Shown here piece after piece: positions 52,548 to 61,690 of a stretch of 64,000 nucleotides of DNA. Origin of the DNA: Paraburkholderia metrosideri (GTDB taxonomy: Bacteria; Pseudomonadota; Gammaproteobacteria; Burkholderiales; Burkholderiaceae). A model generated the notes under the pieces. The model saw only the letters and a list, made by a program, of their open reading frames with translations. It was not told the DNA's origin and did no database searches. A program made the position numbers and the translations under genes. The stretch lies in NCBI RefSeq assembly GCF_904848625.1, contig NZ_CAJHCP010000010.1, positions 186,001-250,000 of the forward strand, given 5' to 3'. Position 1 is the stretch's first letter. Each line of letters begins with the position of its first letter.

Positions 52548-53812
52548 CGGCGTTCCATCGGTTCATTCAGCAACGTATCCGCGGCCTTCTGGCCGGAGCG
52601 GATCGCGCCTTCAATCGTCGCGGGCAGGCCGGTGGCCGTCCAGTCGCCCGCGAGCATCAAATTGTTCCAGCGAGTGCGCATGCCCGGACGCAGCGTTTCC
52701 TGGTCGGGCAGCGCGGCAAACGTCGCGCGTTTTTCCATCACGACCTGCCAGGCCGGCATCGGCGTAACAGGCAGATTGGCCGCTTGAGCCACTTCGGCCC
52801 AGGCGGTGGCCGCGAGCGCTTCGTGCGGTGTGTCGAGCAGACGCTCGGCGGCGTTGAGCGTCACCGACAGACGGCCGTCGAAAGCAAACAGCCATTCGCT
52901 CATTGAGTTCAGCAAACCGGTGACCGGCGGCAAACCAAACGGCGTGTCGACCGCGAAATGCACGTTCGCGGTCGAAGCAAAACGGGTCGGCACGCGCAAA
53001 CCCGGCACCAGCGTCAACGCACTTTCCGGCGGCAACGCAAGAATCACTGCGTGATTCGCGTCGAGCGGGATGCTTTCGCCGACGAAATTCAGCGCCTGCA
53101 CGCGGCCACCATTCGCGGCGAATCCGACATCCGTCAGGCGCGAGCCCAACCGGATCGCCGCGCCGCCATGCTGCAAAAGCCGCAACGCCGGATCGACGAA
53201 AGCACTGCCGAGGCCGTTGCGCGCCACCAGCGGCCGGCACGCGAGGCCGCCAGCCAGCAACGTTTCGCGCACCATCGCACCTGTCAATTCCGCGGACGCA
53301 TCGCGCGGCTCGATATTGAGCAGTGCATGAAACAACGGCCTCAACAAGCGATCCCATAGCGGCCCATCGCAACGCATGGTCTGCGCGACGCTGCGGCCAG
53401 GCTTGGCGAGCAGCAGGGGCATCAGCGCCAGATAGTCGCCGGGTCCGGTGTTCGGCACGCGTGCGTTGGAGTCGAAAATCCACCACGGCAGCGTGCCCGT
53501 CGACATCCGCACGGTCCAGCGCGCCCGCGTGGCCAGATCGACGAACGGATATTCGGGTTGCGTCGGGCCGACCAGTTCGTCGGCGGCGCCGATCGCGCGC
53601 GTGTAGTTGAGCGTCGCCGTATTGCCCGACAACACCATGTGATTGCCGCTGTCGAGCGTCGCGCCCAGCTTCGCGTCGTAGTACGAACGGCAGCGGCCGC
53701 CCGCATAGGCTTCGGCTTCATGCAGCACGACCTGGGCGCCGCGCCGCTGCAGTTGCACTGCGGCGGCCAGGCCGGCGAGGCCCGCACCGACCACATGTAC
53801 GAGCTTGGGCAT
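52544..53812 (-). CDS. hpnE: Squalene-forming FAD amine-oxidase HpnE
   Basis: The 422-residue protein starts MPKLVHVVGAGLAGLAAAVQL, an FAD-binding GxGxxG motif, continues with AEAYAGGRCRSYYD and LDSGNHMVL, and ends LMLAGDWTATGLPATIEGAIRSGQKAADTL. This is HpnE, which reduces hydroxysqualene to squalene after HpnD and HpnC. The ATG at 53812 is fixed by the nucleotide-binding motif; the frame opens to 54067 without family sequence, over hpnD. Confidence 0.95.
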   Translation of the reverse strand: MPKLVHVVGAGLAGLAAAVQLQRRGAQVVLHEAEAYAGGRCRSYYDAKLGATLDSGNHMVLSGNTATLNYTRAIGAADELVGPTQPEYPFVDLATRARWTVRMSTGTLPWWIFDSNARVPNTGPGDYLALMPLLLAKPGRSVAQTMRCDGPLWDRLLRPLFHALLNIEPRDASAELTGAMVRETLLAGGLACRPLVARNGLGSAFVDPALRLLQHGGAAIRLGSRLTDVGFAANGGRVQALNFVGESIPLDANHAVILALPPESALTLVPGLRVPTRFASTANVHFAVDTPFGLPPVTGLLNSMSEWLFAFDGRLSVTLNAAERLLDTPHEALAATAWAEVAQAANLPVTPMPAWQVVMEKRATFAALPDQETLRPGMRTRWNNLMLAGDWTATGLPATIEGAIRSGQKAADTLLNEPMERR

Positions 53813-53816
53813 CAGC

Positions 53817-54668
53817 TCAGAAAAGCGCGTAGCGCGCGACGATCCACAGCATGCGCAATTTCGGTTTGCTGACCTTGGTGCGCGGAATGTCGAAGCCGCG
53901 CTCGAGCGTGCGATCGAGCAGCAGGCGATACACACCCGACATGATGCGCGGTGCCCGCACCTGATTGCGCGCCTCACGGTCCATGATCGCGTCGGACTCG
54001 GCAAAGTGTTGCAGCGCCCGTTTGGCGAGCGTGGCGCAGACGCGCGGCAGCGACGGGTCGTCGGCAATCTGCTGCGGACTCGTCACCGCGATGCCTTCGC
54101 GCGCCAGCAATTCGTGCGGGAGATAACAGCGGTTCAAACCGGCATCTTCGTCGATATCGCGCAGGATGTTGGTCAGTTGCAGTGCACGGCCCAGATGGTG
54201 TGCGAGCAAACGGCCAGGCTCGGCCTGCATCCCGAATATCCTCACCGATAGACGGCCCGCCGCGCTGGCGACACGATCGCAATACAGGTCGAGGGTGGCT
54301 TCGTCGGGCGCGCAGATGTCGGCGGCGGCGTCCATCGCCATGCCGTCGATCATCGCGTGGAAATCTTCGCGTTGCAGATGAAACGTATGGATGTGCCGCG
54401 TCAGCGCACGCAACGAAGCGCGCGGCGCGCCGGCATAGCACGCGTCGATATCGGCGCGCCAGCGCTCGAGCGCGGCGGCTCGTTCAGCGCGCGGGGTGTC
54501 GTCGTTGTCGGCGATATCGTCGACAGCGCGGCAAAAAGCGTAGACCTGATACATCGCATCGCGTTGCGCAGCCGGCAGGATGCGCATGGCGAGATAAAAC
54601 GAGCTGCCGGAAGTCGCGGCAGCGGCGTCGATTTCTGTGTCGTCCACGACAAGATTGGAAACAGCCAA
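53817..54668 (-). CDS. hpnD: Presqualene diphosphate synthase HpnD
   Basis: The 283-residue protein is a squalene/phytoene synthase with both Asp-rich motifs: AVDDIADND near residue 48 and DIDEDAGLNRCYLP near residue 170. HpnD condenses two farnesyl diphosphates to presqualene diphosphate. It is the first gene of the operon hpnD-hpnE-shc-hpnG, so the promoter lies in 54669-54885. With hpnC elsewhere in the locus, the three-enzyme route to squalene is complete. Confidence 0.95.
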   Translation of the reverse strand: MAVSNLVVDDTEIDAAAATSGSSFYLAMRILPAAQRDAMYQVYAFCRAVDDIADNDDTPRAERAAALERWRADIDACYAGAPRASLRALTRHIHTFHLQREDFHAMIDGMAMDAAADICAPDEATLDLYCDRVASAAGRLSVRIFGMQAEPGRLLAHHLGRALQLTNILRDIDEDAGLNRCYLPHELLAREGIAVTSPQQIADDPSLPRVCATLAKRALQHFAESDAIMDREARNQVRAPRIMSGVYRLLLDRTLERGFDIPRTKVSKPKLRMLWIVARYALF

Positions 54669-54885
54669 GACGATCTCCGCTGGAGGCGCCTGCTGAAAGG
54701 CGTTAAAGAGGTTTTATGCCTACCCGCCGGACAGGCGGCCCGCGCGCGCGGACACGCGCGAAACACCCGGCAGGGATGCCGGAAACGGCGAAAAGTATAT
54801 CAACCTTTGTGAGACGACGCAGTTTTGCAGCTTAATCGGGGACGGAAGGCAGCACCGCAAACCCAGCGGTCGCCGCCAGGTCACG
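54669..54885. promoter_or_regulatory. Promoter region of the hpnD operon
   Basis: This gap holds the promoter of the hpnD operon and the end of the diguanylate cyclase transcript, both on the minus strand. I cannot place a confident -35/-10. A GC-rich stretch with CGCGCG runs near 54738-54765 could form a hairpin. Confidence 0.3.
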
Positions 54886-55824
54886 TCAATTCAGCGCCAC
54901 CGTGCGGTTGCGCCCCTGCCGCTTCGCGCTGTAAAGCGCCGCATCGGCCTCGTTGATCAGCACCTCATACGACGGCGTGCCCTGCCGCGCGGCCGCGCCG
55001 CCGACGCTCGCCGTGACCTGCACGGTCGTGCCCTGAACCTCGACCGGCGTTTCGGCGATCACGTTGCGGATCTTGTCCGCGACGACCATTGCGTCGGCGA
55101 GCGGCGTGCACGGCAGCAGCAGCGCGAACTCCTCGCCGCCGAATCGCCCGAACGAGTCCTGCGCGCGGAGCACGGCGGAGACGCGCTGCGCCATCAGCCG
55201 CAAAACCGTATCCCCAACGCCGTGGCCGAACTGGTCGTTGATCTTCTTGAAGTGATCGAGATCGAACAACAGCACCGACATGTCGCCGCCATAGCGCTGC
55301 CAGCGGGTGAATTCATCGCGCAGGCGTGCTTCGAAATAGCGCCGGTTGGCAATGCCCGTCAGGCCGTCGCGATCCGCATATTCCTGGAGTTTGGCAACCG
55401 CTTCCTCGCGCTCGCGCTGGACGATGCTGACATGCGTGACGTCCGAGATCGTCACGCAGACGGCGACGACTTCGCGATCGCGCATCAGCGGCATGAACGT
55501 GCAGTCCTGCTGCATGAAATCGACCCCGCCCGTGATAGGACGGTCGTGGTCGAACCTGAACAGATACGGGCGCTGCTCCCACGAGCTGAACGCAAACGTG
55601 CCGAGTTGAAACACGCTTTCGATCTTGCGCGACAACCACACGCGCGGCAGTTCCGGAAAGTGCGTGTACAACGATTTGCCGACTACCTGGTCCGCCGGCA
55701 AGCCGCTGTGATCCTGCATGAAGCGGTTCCACATGAGCACGTTCATGTCGCGGTCGATCACGAAAATGCCAAAACCGACCCGCTCGACGACGAGGTCGCT
55801 CAATGAATTGACAGACACGGTCAT
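54886..55824 (-). CDS. PAS-GGDEF diguanylate cyclase
   Basis: The 312-residue protein has an N-terminal PAS domain (about residues 10-125: GFGIFVIDRDMNVLMWNRFMQDHSG), a short coiled linker and a GGDEF domain (RDGLTGIANRRYFEARL, then the active motif RFGGEEFALLLP near residue 226). The intact GGEEF signature indicates synthesis of cyclic di-GMP. No signal or membrane segment is seen, so the input is cytoplasmic. It overlaps the CheC gene by 4 bases and forms an operon with CheC and the CheY-like gene. Confidence 0.95.
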   Translation of the reverse strand: MTVSVNSLSDLVVERVGFGIFVIDRDMNVLMWNRFMQDHSGLPADQVVGKSLYTHFPELPRVWLSRKIESVFQLGTFAFSSWEQRPYLFRFDHDRPITGGVDFMQQDCTFMPLMRDREVVAVCVTISDVTHVSIVQREREEAVAKLQEYADRDGLTGIANRRYFEARLRDEFTRWQRYGGDMSVLLFDLDHFKKINDQFGHGVGDTVLRLMAQRVSAVLRAQDSFGRFGGEEFALLLPCTPLADAMVVADKIRNVIAETPVEVQGTTVQVTASVGGAAARQGTPSYEVLINEADAALYSAKRQGRNRTVALN

Positions 55825-56444
55825 AGGCTGGACAGCAACTCGTCGAGCGCTCCGTTCATGTGGCGGATCGACTCTTCAGCCATCAGCATCACGAGATGGG
55901 CGCGGAAGCTCTGGTCTTCGAGCGCAAAATTCACTTCGACCAGCAACGCGACTTCCCATTGCAGCACGCCCGGCTGGAACACTTCGTCGAGCGTCATCGC
56001 ATCGCCGAGCAGGCCCGGTGCGGAAAACACCGGCGTGCGGCCAAGCTGGTCGAGAATCGACGACACGCATGCGCCCGTCAGCAGGTTTGCGACGTCGAAC
56101 ATCAGTTCTTTCTGGCTCACCGACTCGTAGCTCGACCGCGCATACGGGTCGTTGACGAGCGAGCATAACTGTTGCACGCCGTCGCTGCGGCAGATCACGA
56201 GCGCCTCGCCCTTGATGTCGGAGCGGAAGCCCTGGCGCACTGCGCTCACCGTGTCGTCGATCCCGGTCATCTCGCGCAGCGCGTCCGCGGCCTCGCTGAC
56301 TGCCACCAGCTTCACGCGCGGCACGGACAATTCGATGAACGAATCGAGCAGCCGCGCGAGACGCGTCGCGGCCTGCCCCATCGCCAGATTGGCGACCTCC
56401 TGCAGCGCGTCGCGCTGGTCTTCGTTGAGGAATGGTTCAGGCAT
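55821..56444 (-). CDS. cheC: CheC-type phosphatase
   Basis: The 207-residue protein contains two CheC-style active-site helices, DALQEVANLAMGQAATRLA near residue 12 and ELMFDVANLLTGACVSSILDQL near residue 112, each with the acidic-x3-Asn pattern. CheC/CheX/FliY proteins dephosphorylate CheY-P. Here its natural substrate would be the receiver encoded just upstream. It overlaps that gene by 8 bases. No other chemotaxis genes lie in the window. Confidence 0.88.
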   Translation of the reverse strand: MPEPFLNEDQRDALQEVANLAMGQAATRLARLLDSFIELSVPRVKLVAVSEAADALREMTGIDDTVSAVRQGFRSDIKGEALVICRSDGVQQLCSLVNDPYARSSYESVSQKELMFDVANLLTGACVSSILDQLGRTPVFSAPGLLGDAMTLDEVFQPGVLQWEVALLVEVNFALEDQSFRAHLVMLMAEESIRHMNGALDELLSSL

Positions 56445-56805
56445 ACAACCCGTACTCCTTGAGGGTGTGCAGAAGCGCCTCGGGTGTCACGGGCTTGGCG
56501 AGGAACGCAGCGGCGCCGAGCGAGCGCACACGCGACTGGGCCATCGGCTGGACATCAGCGGAGACGACGATCACGAAGGTGTTCAGATCCTCATGCTGCA
56601 GCGCTTCCAGCACCTGGTAGCCGGTCATGTCCGGCATCGTCAGATCGAGAAACATCACCGACGCACGGCCTTCGCGATACAGCCCGAGCGCCTCGCGCCC
56701 GCTCGACGCGTACGACACGTCGACGTCCCAATCTGGCGGCAATGCCTTGGTGAGCACCTTGCGGGCAAGCAGAGAATCATCGGCGATCACAATAGGCAAA
56801 GACAT
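56437..56805 (-). CDS. CheY-like single-domain response regulator
   Basis: The 122-residue receiver has the acidic pair Asp9-Asp10 (VIADDS), phospho-acceptor Asp54 (MFLDLTMPDMTG), Ser in VVSADV and Lys in FLAKPVTPE. All receiver active-site residues are present and there is no output domain. It is the first gene of the CheY-CheC-GGDEF operon, so it probably modulates the cyclase or is reset by the CheC protein. Confidence 0.93.
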   Translation of the reverse strand: MSLPIVIADDSLLARKVLTKALPPDWDVDVSYASSGREALGLYREGRASVMFLDLTMPDMTGYQVLEALQHEDLNTFVIVVSADVQPMAQSRVRSLGAAAFLAKPVTPEALLHTLKEYGLYA

Positions 56806-57339
56806 GGGCAGGTAGGAAGCGAAATTGGCTCTAACGTGTTATCGGCACGTGGAAGCGAATTCTTTAGCGCCGATCGGTCGATCAGCGGAAAAATGCGGTG
56901 ATGCCTGCGCAATGCAGGTTGCATGGGGCGAGCGGGGAACGTGCGTAACCGGACGCGAGGAAGACGCGGGATACGCATGGCCTGATTGCCCTCGGGGCAA
57001 ATGCGTGCGGGCATGCAGACGGATTTTCTGCCACGGCGAGAATTCTCGAAGTAAAAGTGCGCGGAAGCAACTCGCCAAAACTGCATTCAGTAATTATATT
57101 TACTCGTTATATCCGGATTATAGAAAAATTCCGGTCAATTAAACCGATATTAAAATACATTTACACTTTCGTGTTCGTTTGCGCTTCCCGATTTGTCACT
57201 GTTTATACAATTCAGACCATTACCGATCTGCGGCACCTGGCGTTCATCGCAATGACTTCTCGCTGGCTCCGGCGCTATGCTTCTGCCGTGAAGCCGACTT
57301 CCGGCATTCCGGTCCCGAACGACTTTGGCAATATCAACA
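56806..57339. promoter_or_regulatory. AT-rich divergent region between the CheY operon and the hybrid kinase
   Basis: About 530 bases without a supported gene. Around 57085-57180 the DNA is strikingly AT-rich for this genome, with TCCGG direct repeats (TATCCGGATTAT, AATTCCGGTC). Such tracts can bind H-NS/MvaT-type proteins. No promoter could be placed with confidence. Confidence 0.4.
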
Positions 57340-59622
57340 ATGACACCAGACCGGTTCGAGCCGCCTAGCGCGAACAGCCTCTCCGCGCCCCCACAGAGTG
57401 GGGCGTCGTTTCCCTCTGTGCCGGAACAGAATTTCCACGTACGGCGCATCACGCTGATCGCCTTGCTGATCGCGGCTGTCGTGCTGCCTTGCGTCTACGT
57501 CGCCGCCATGGCGCTCAGCGATTTGCGCACGCGTGAAGCCGATGCCACCGACATGACGCTGCGCACCGTGCGCGTCGCGGAAGAACATGCGCTGAAAGTG
57601 TTCGACATGAACGAGTCGCTCGACGCCCGCATCATCGAGTTGACCGAGGGTCTCGACGACGACGGCATCCGCGCGCGCGAAGCCGAGATCCACGACAAGC
57701 TGCGCACCATGGGCGGCGGCTATCCGCAGGTCGCCGCCGTCTCGATCTTCGGGCGCGAGGGCGCGTTGCTGGCCAGCAGCCGGTTCTTTCCATCGCCGGT
57801 AGTGTCGATCGACGGACGCGACGATTTCGTCGGCATTCGCAGCGGTCGCGAACTGGAAAACGTGTCGAAAGTGATGACGGGGCACGTCGCCGGCGAACAG
57901 GTGTTCAACATGGGCGTGCAGCGGAAAGCGGCCGACGGTTCGTTTGCCGGCATGGTGTCGGTTGCGCTGCGGCCCAGTTATTTCGACGCGTTCTACCGCG
58001 AACTGCTCGGCGGCAATGACAGCACGCCGATGATCATGAGCCTCGTGCGCACCGACGGCGCGCTCCTCGCGCATTTCCCGAATCGCCCGCGCCAACCCGC
58101 GGTGATGGCGTCGAACACGCCATTCGCGGAAGCCGTTGCGCAAGGCCGCCGTTCCGGCGTCGTGCGGATGCGTTCGAACGTCGACGACGGCGATCTGATC
58201 GTCGCGTTCCGGCGTGTCGGTTCGTATCCCGTCTACGTGCTGTGCGGTTATCGCACGTCGGCGATCTGGGCCGCGTGGTACCGGCATCTGAGCGTGCTGA
58301 TTCTGTCGATGTTCATGCCGTCCATCGCGCTGTGGTGCGTGATCTGGCTGTCGCTGCGGCGACTCGGCGCCGAAGAGGAAGCATGGGAGCGCTGGCAGGC
58401 CGAGGCGTCGATGCGTCGCTCGATCGAATCGGCGTATCGCCAGTCGCGCAAGATGGAGGCGCTCGGCACACTGGTGGGCAGCGTCGCCCATGATTTCAAC
58501 AACCTGCTGATGATCCTCTCCGCCAATGTGCAGATCGCAAGACGGCGCGGCGTGACCGGATTCGACCGCGAATTGTCGGCCATGGAGCGCGCGCTCAAGA
58601 GCGGCCAGTCGCTCACGCGGCAATTGCTCGGGGTCGCGCGCAAACAGCCATTGCGCACTGAAACACTGTTCCTCGACCGCTGGTTGCCGACGTGCCGCGA
58701 ATTGCTGCGCGCGTCGCTCGGCGCGAAGGTTTCGCTCGTGATGGATATCGGCGCGCAGACGTGGCCGATCCGTGCGGATGTCGCCGAACTCGAGTTGGCA
58801 CTGATCAACGTCGCGGTGAACGCTCGCGACGCGATGGTCAGTGGCGGCCGCTTCACCGTGCGGGGCAGCAATATCGTGTTCCGTCACGAGGACGGTTTTC
58901 CGCTGACCGGCGAGTTCGTGCAGCTGTCGCTGGAAGATACCGGCGTCGGCATGGCGTCCGACGTCCTCGCGCGTGCGTTTGAGCCGCTGTTCACGACCAA
59001 GCCGAAGGGGATGGGCACCGGCCTCGGGCTGCCGCAGGTTTTCGCGTTCTGCGAGAGTTCGGGCGGGCTTGCTGCGATTGACAGCGCGGTCGGCGCGGGC
59101 ACGTCGGTGCGGCTCTATCTGCCGCGCGCGGCGGATGAACCGGAAGCCGCGGTCCCGGTTGAAGCCGTTACGGAAGAAAGCAGCGCACCCCATGGTCTGC
59201 GCATTCTGCTGGTCGAGGACAACGAAGAAGTCGCCGCCGGGACCGAAGCGTTGTTACAAATGATGGGCCACCAGGTCACCTGCGTGTTCAACGCCGATAC
59301 CGCGCTGCGTCTGTTCGACGATGCGCACGCGAAGCAGGCTCGCACGGGCGAGCCCCTGCCGTTCGACCTGGTCCTATCGGATATCCACATGCCGGGCGCG
59401 CTGAACGGGATCGATCTGGCCGAAAAGGTCCTGGCGTTCGACACTAAACTGCCGGTCATTCTCGTCACCGGCTACGCGGAAGAACTCGACCGCGCGCGAC
59501 GCGTGGACGTGCGCGTGCTGTCCAAGCCGTTCGATATCGGCCTGCTGGAAAAGCTGCTCGAGACGATCCAGCGCGATGTGGCGCAAAGCGGTACCAATCC
59601 GGCGACGCATCCCGCGGATTGA
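57340..59622 (+). CDS. Hybrid sensor histidine kinase
   Basis: The protein of about 760 residues has two membrane helices (about residues 35-57 and 305-330) flanking a PDC/Cache-like periplasmic sensor, a HisKA domain with the phospho-site His in GSVAHDFNNLLM near residue 384, a HATPase domain (LALINVAVNARDAM, DTGVGM, GMGTGLGL) and a C-terminal receiver with LLVEDNEEVA, Asp near residue 680 (LVLSDIHMPG) and LSKPFD. The NNLL variant is typical of hybrid kinases. The ATG at 57340 is preferred over TTG at 57325. A terminator follows. Confidence 0.95.
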   Translation: MTPDRFEPPSANSLSAPPQSGASFPSVPEQNFHVRRITLIALLIAAVVLPCVYVAAMALSDLRTREADATDMTLRTVRVAEEHALKVFDMNESLDARIIELTEGLDDDGIRAREAEIHDKLRTMGGGYPQVAAVSIFGREGALLASSRFFPSPVVSIDGRDDFVGIRSGRELENVSKVMTGHVAGEQVFNMGVQRKAADGSFAGMVSVALRPSYFDAFYRELLGGNDSTPMIMSLVRTDGALLAHFPNRPRQPAVMASNTPFAEAVAQGRRSGVVRMRSNVDDGDLIVAFRRVGSYPVYVLCGYRTSAIWAAWYRHLSVLILSMFMPSIALWCVIWLSLRRLGAEEEAWERWQAEASMRRSIESAYRQSRKMEALGTLVGSVAHDFNNLLMILSANVQIARRRGVTGFDRELSAMERALKSGQSLTRQLLGVARKQPLRTETLFLDRWLPTCRELLRASLGAKVSLVMDIGAQTWPIRADVAELELALINVAVNARDAMVSGGRFTVRGSNIVFRHEDGFPLTGEFVQLSLEDTGVGMASDVLARAFEPLFTTKPKGMGTGLGLPQVFAFCESSGGLAAIDSAVGAGTSVRLYLPRAADEPEAAVPVEAVTEESSAPHGLRILLVEDNEEVAAGTEALLQMMGHQVTCVFNADTALRLFDDAHAKQARTGEPLPFDLVLSDIHMPGALNGIDLAEKVLAFDTKLPVILVTGYAEELDRARRVDVRVLSKPFDIGLLEKLLETIQRDVAQSGTNPATHPAD

Positions 59623-59672
59623 CCAGTGTGGGCGGCGCGGGACAGACGCAAGTGGCATTTACCGACGGTTGT

Positions 59673-59701
59673 AAAAGCGTGACGTGATGCGTCGCTTTTT
59701 T
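59673..59701 (+). terminator. Intrinsic terminator of the hybrid kinase gene
   Basis: AAAAGCGTGAC pairs with GTCGCTTTT with one bulge, loop about 7 bases, followed by TTTTTT. It lies 50 bases after the stop. Confidence 0.8.
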
Positions 59702-59844
59702 GCCGGCTGAACGCCGTGCAGGCGTGCGGAGGAGGGTGCGGGGCCGGCGTCACCCCCCGGCATGATCGTTGCGGCGCAGAAGGGCATGGAGGACGGCGTG
59801 TTTCAGCGTCGTTCGTTCCGCCCTAGATACGTCGGGAGACAGCC

Positions 59845-60906
59845 ATGCAACATACCGTGATTGGTTTATTCGACACCTACGCCCAAGCTGAAAGCGCCCG
59901 CGACACCCTTGTGCAAACTGGCTTCGCACGCGAATCCATTGAATTGCAGGCAAATCCGGAGCCCACTGTTGCGTCGGCCACCGATGAAGTGGCTGGTGCA
60001 GGCATGCTGGCAAATATCGAACGCTTCCTGTCCAGTCTGTTCACGAGTGGCCCGCGCGCGCCGGACACCGCGCGCTATGCCGAAGCCATGCGGCGCGGCG
60101 CCGTGCTGGTGTGCGTCAATGCCACCAGCGAATCGCATGCGGAACTGGCTCACAGCACGTTGACGCGGCTAGGTGCGGTGGATATCGGCGAGCGCACACC
60201 CGATTGGGAGGCTCAGCCGGAAGCGCGACGCGAACATTCCGTGCTCGACGAATTGGGAATTGGCACAGTCACACCAAACACTCCGCCGACGTCCAACGTC
60301 GTGAGGCCGACACCGTCATCCGACACGGCGATGCCCGGAATGTCGGGCGTAAGCACGTCGTCCGGCACGACGCGCCCTGCGACCTCGGCTGAACAACCGT
60401 ATTACGCGATGCCTCCGGGCAGCACCGACGCCGAGCCGTTCGTGCCGCCCCCGATCAGCGAGCGACCCTTGGTCGATCCGGTCAACGAACCCGTCGTCGA
60501 TCCGCTAATCGGCGACGCCGGACGCGGCGCAATTGCCGCCGGTTCGATCGCCGGGTCGGGCGCGGTGATGCAGCCGACGGAAGTCGTTCCCGGCGCAGTG
60601 CAGCCCACTGGCGCGCTGGGCGGCCAGATTCCAAACGAATATCTGGAATACGAGGAAGATTTCCGCTCGCACTATGACGCGCAATATGCGGCCGACAACG
60701 CCCGTTATGAGGATTACGTACCGGCGTATCGCTATGGCGCAGAGATCGGAACAGATGAGCGCAATCGCGACCGTGCGTGGGACGAGATCGAGCCGGAAGC
60801 TCGGGATCATTGGGAACGTACCTCGCCCGACAACACGTGGGAGCGCTTCAAGCTTGCCGTGCGTCATGGGTGGGAGCGGGTGACCGGCCATCATCACCAT
60901 GTGTGA
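59845..60906 (+). CDS. DUF1269/general-stress-like protein with a disordered middle
   Basis: The 353-residue protein has an N-terminal alpha-beta domain (MQHTVIGLFDTYAQAESARDTLVQTGF to about residue 115) like the general stress or DUF1269 proteins, a Pro/Thr/Ser-rich middle with a small Gly/Ala patch (residues about 150-250), and a charged Tyr-rich C-terminal domain (DFRSHYDAQYAADNARYEDYVPAYRYG) ending GHHHHV. The function is unknown; family members are often stress-induced. It has no signal peptide. Confidence 0.85.
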   Translation: MQHTVIGLFDTYAQAESARDTLVQTGFARESIELQANPEPTVASATDEVAGAGMLANIERFLSSLFTSGPRAPDTARYAEAMRRGAVLVCVNATSESHAELAHSTLTRLGAVDIGERTPDWEAQPEARREHSVLDELGIGTVTPNTPPTSNVVRPTPSSDTAMPGMSGVSTSSGTTRPATSAEQPYYAMPPGSTDAEPFVPPPISERPLVDPVNEPVVDPLIGDAGRGAIAAGSIAGSGAVMQPTEVVPGAVQPTGALGGQIPNEYLEYEEDFRSHYDAQYAADNARYEDYVPAYRYGAEIGTDERNRDRAWDEIEPEARDHWERTSPDNTWERFKLAVRHGWERVTGHHHHV

Positions 60907-60919
60907 TGCGGGTGAGATG

Positions 60920-60954
60920 CGGCAGCGGTGCCGTTGAAACGGCGGCCGCTGCCG
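60920..60954. terminator. Nested GC-rich hairpin between convergent genes
   Basis: CGGCAGCGG (60920-60928) pairs with CCGCTGCCG (60946-60954), and inside it GCCGTT (60930-60935) pairs with AACGGC (60938-60943). There is no T-run, but it stands between two convergent genes and may act as a transcription stop. Confidence 0.5.
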
Positions 60955-61003
60955 GAGTGTCAGGCGGGAAGGTCGTGAGCCTCGCGCGGATGATCAAGCG
61001 ACG

Positions 61004-61558
61004 TCAGGCGTTCCCATGTCTTTTTACCCAACCGACGTAGCGGTCGACGAAAGTCTGCAGGAACTTGCGCGTGCCGTCGTTGAGTATCTCGCCTTTGTCG
61101 TTGATGACCGCTGGGTCGTGTTTGATAAAGACCTCAGGCTGACCCATGGTGGCGACGTCGAGGTAAGCCAACACGTTTCGCAGGTGCTGCTGGGCCAGCG
61201 CGGAGCCAGTTGCGCCAACGGAAGTGCCGATCACCGCGCCGGGTTTGTTGCCCCACGAATTGGTGCCCCACGGGCGTGAGCCCCAGTCGAGCGCATTTTT
61301 CAACACACCGGGTATCGAGCGGTTGTATTCGGGGGTGACGAATAGCAGGCCATCGGCGGCCGCGATGCGTTGCTTCAACTGTTTGCCGGCTTCGGGATAA
61401 TCGGCGTCATAGTCCTGGCTGTAGAGGGGCAAGGAGCCGATATCGATGAATTCGAAGGTGAAGTCACTCGGCGCGAGCGAAATCACCGCTTGTGCCAGGT
61501 GCCGGTTGAAAGACTCGCGACGCAGACTGCCGACAATGACTGCAATGTGATAAGCCAT
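61004..61558 (-). CDS. NADPH-dependent FMN reductase
   Basis: The 184-residue flavodoxin-fold protein has VGSLRRESFNRHLAQAV (phosphate-binding loop), FVTPEYNRSIPGVLKNALDWGSRPWG and the YLDVATMGQPE segment. It is like ChrR/YieF and azoreductase-type quinone reductases that protect against oxidative stress. The ATG at 61558 gives the standard start (MAYHIAVIVGSLR). It is a single gene with its promoter in the region of the DnaA-box-like cluster. Confidence 0.92.
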   Translation of the reverse strand: MAYHIAVIVGSLRRESFNRHLAQAVISLAPSDFTFEFIDIGSLPLYSQDYDADYPEAGKQLKQRIAAADGLLFVTPEYNRSIPGVLKNALDWGSRPWGTNSWGNKPGAVIGTSVGATGSALAQQHLRNVLAYLDVATMGQPEVFIKHDPAVINDKGEILNDGTRKFLQTFVDRYVGWVKRHGNA

Positions 61559-61690
61559 GATTCGTTTCCTTGACGTGAGGCGCTCGACGCGCGAAAGGGT
61601 ACGAACTGTCCATCATAGGCAAAAGCCCGGCGGACGGCGATGGAATGGCGGTTTAAGGGCGTGATCCACTGCAGAGCGCCTTTCGCGACG

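Noticed and set aside
57334..59193. Minus-strand 619-codon frame opposite the hybrid kinase
   Set aside because: It is antisense to a clear HisKA-HATPase-receiver protein and has no domain of its own.
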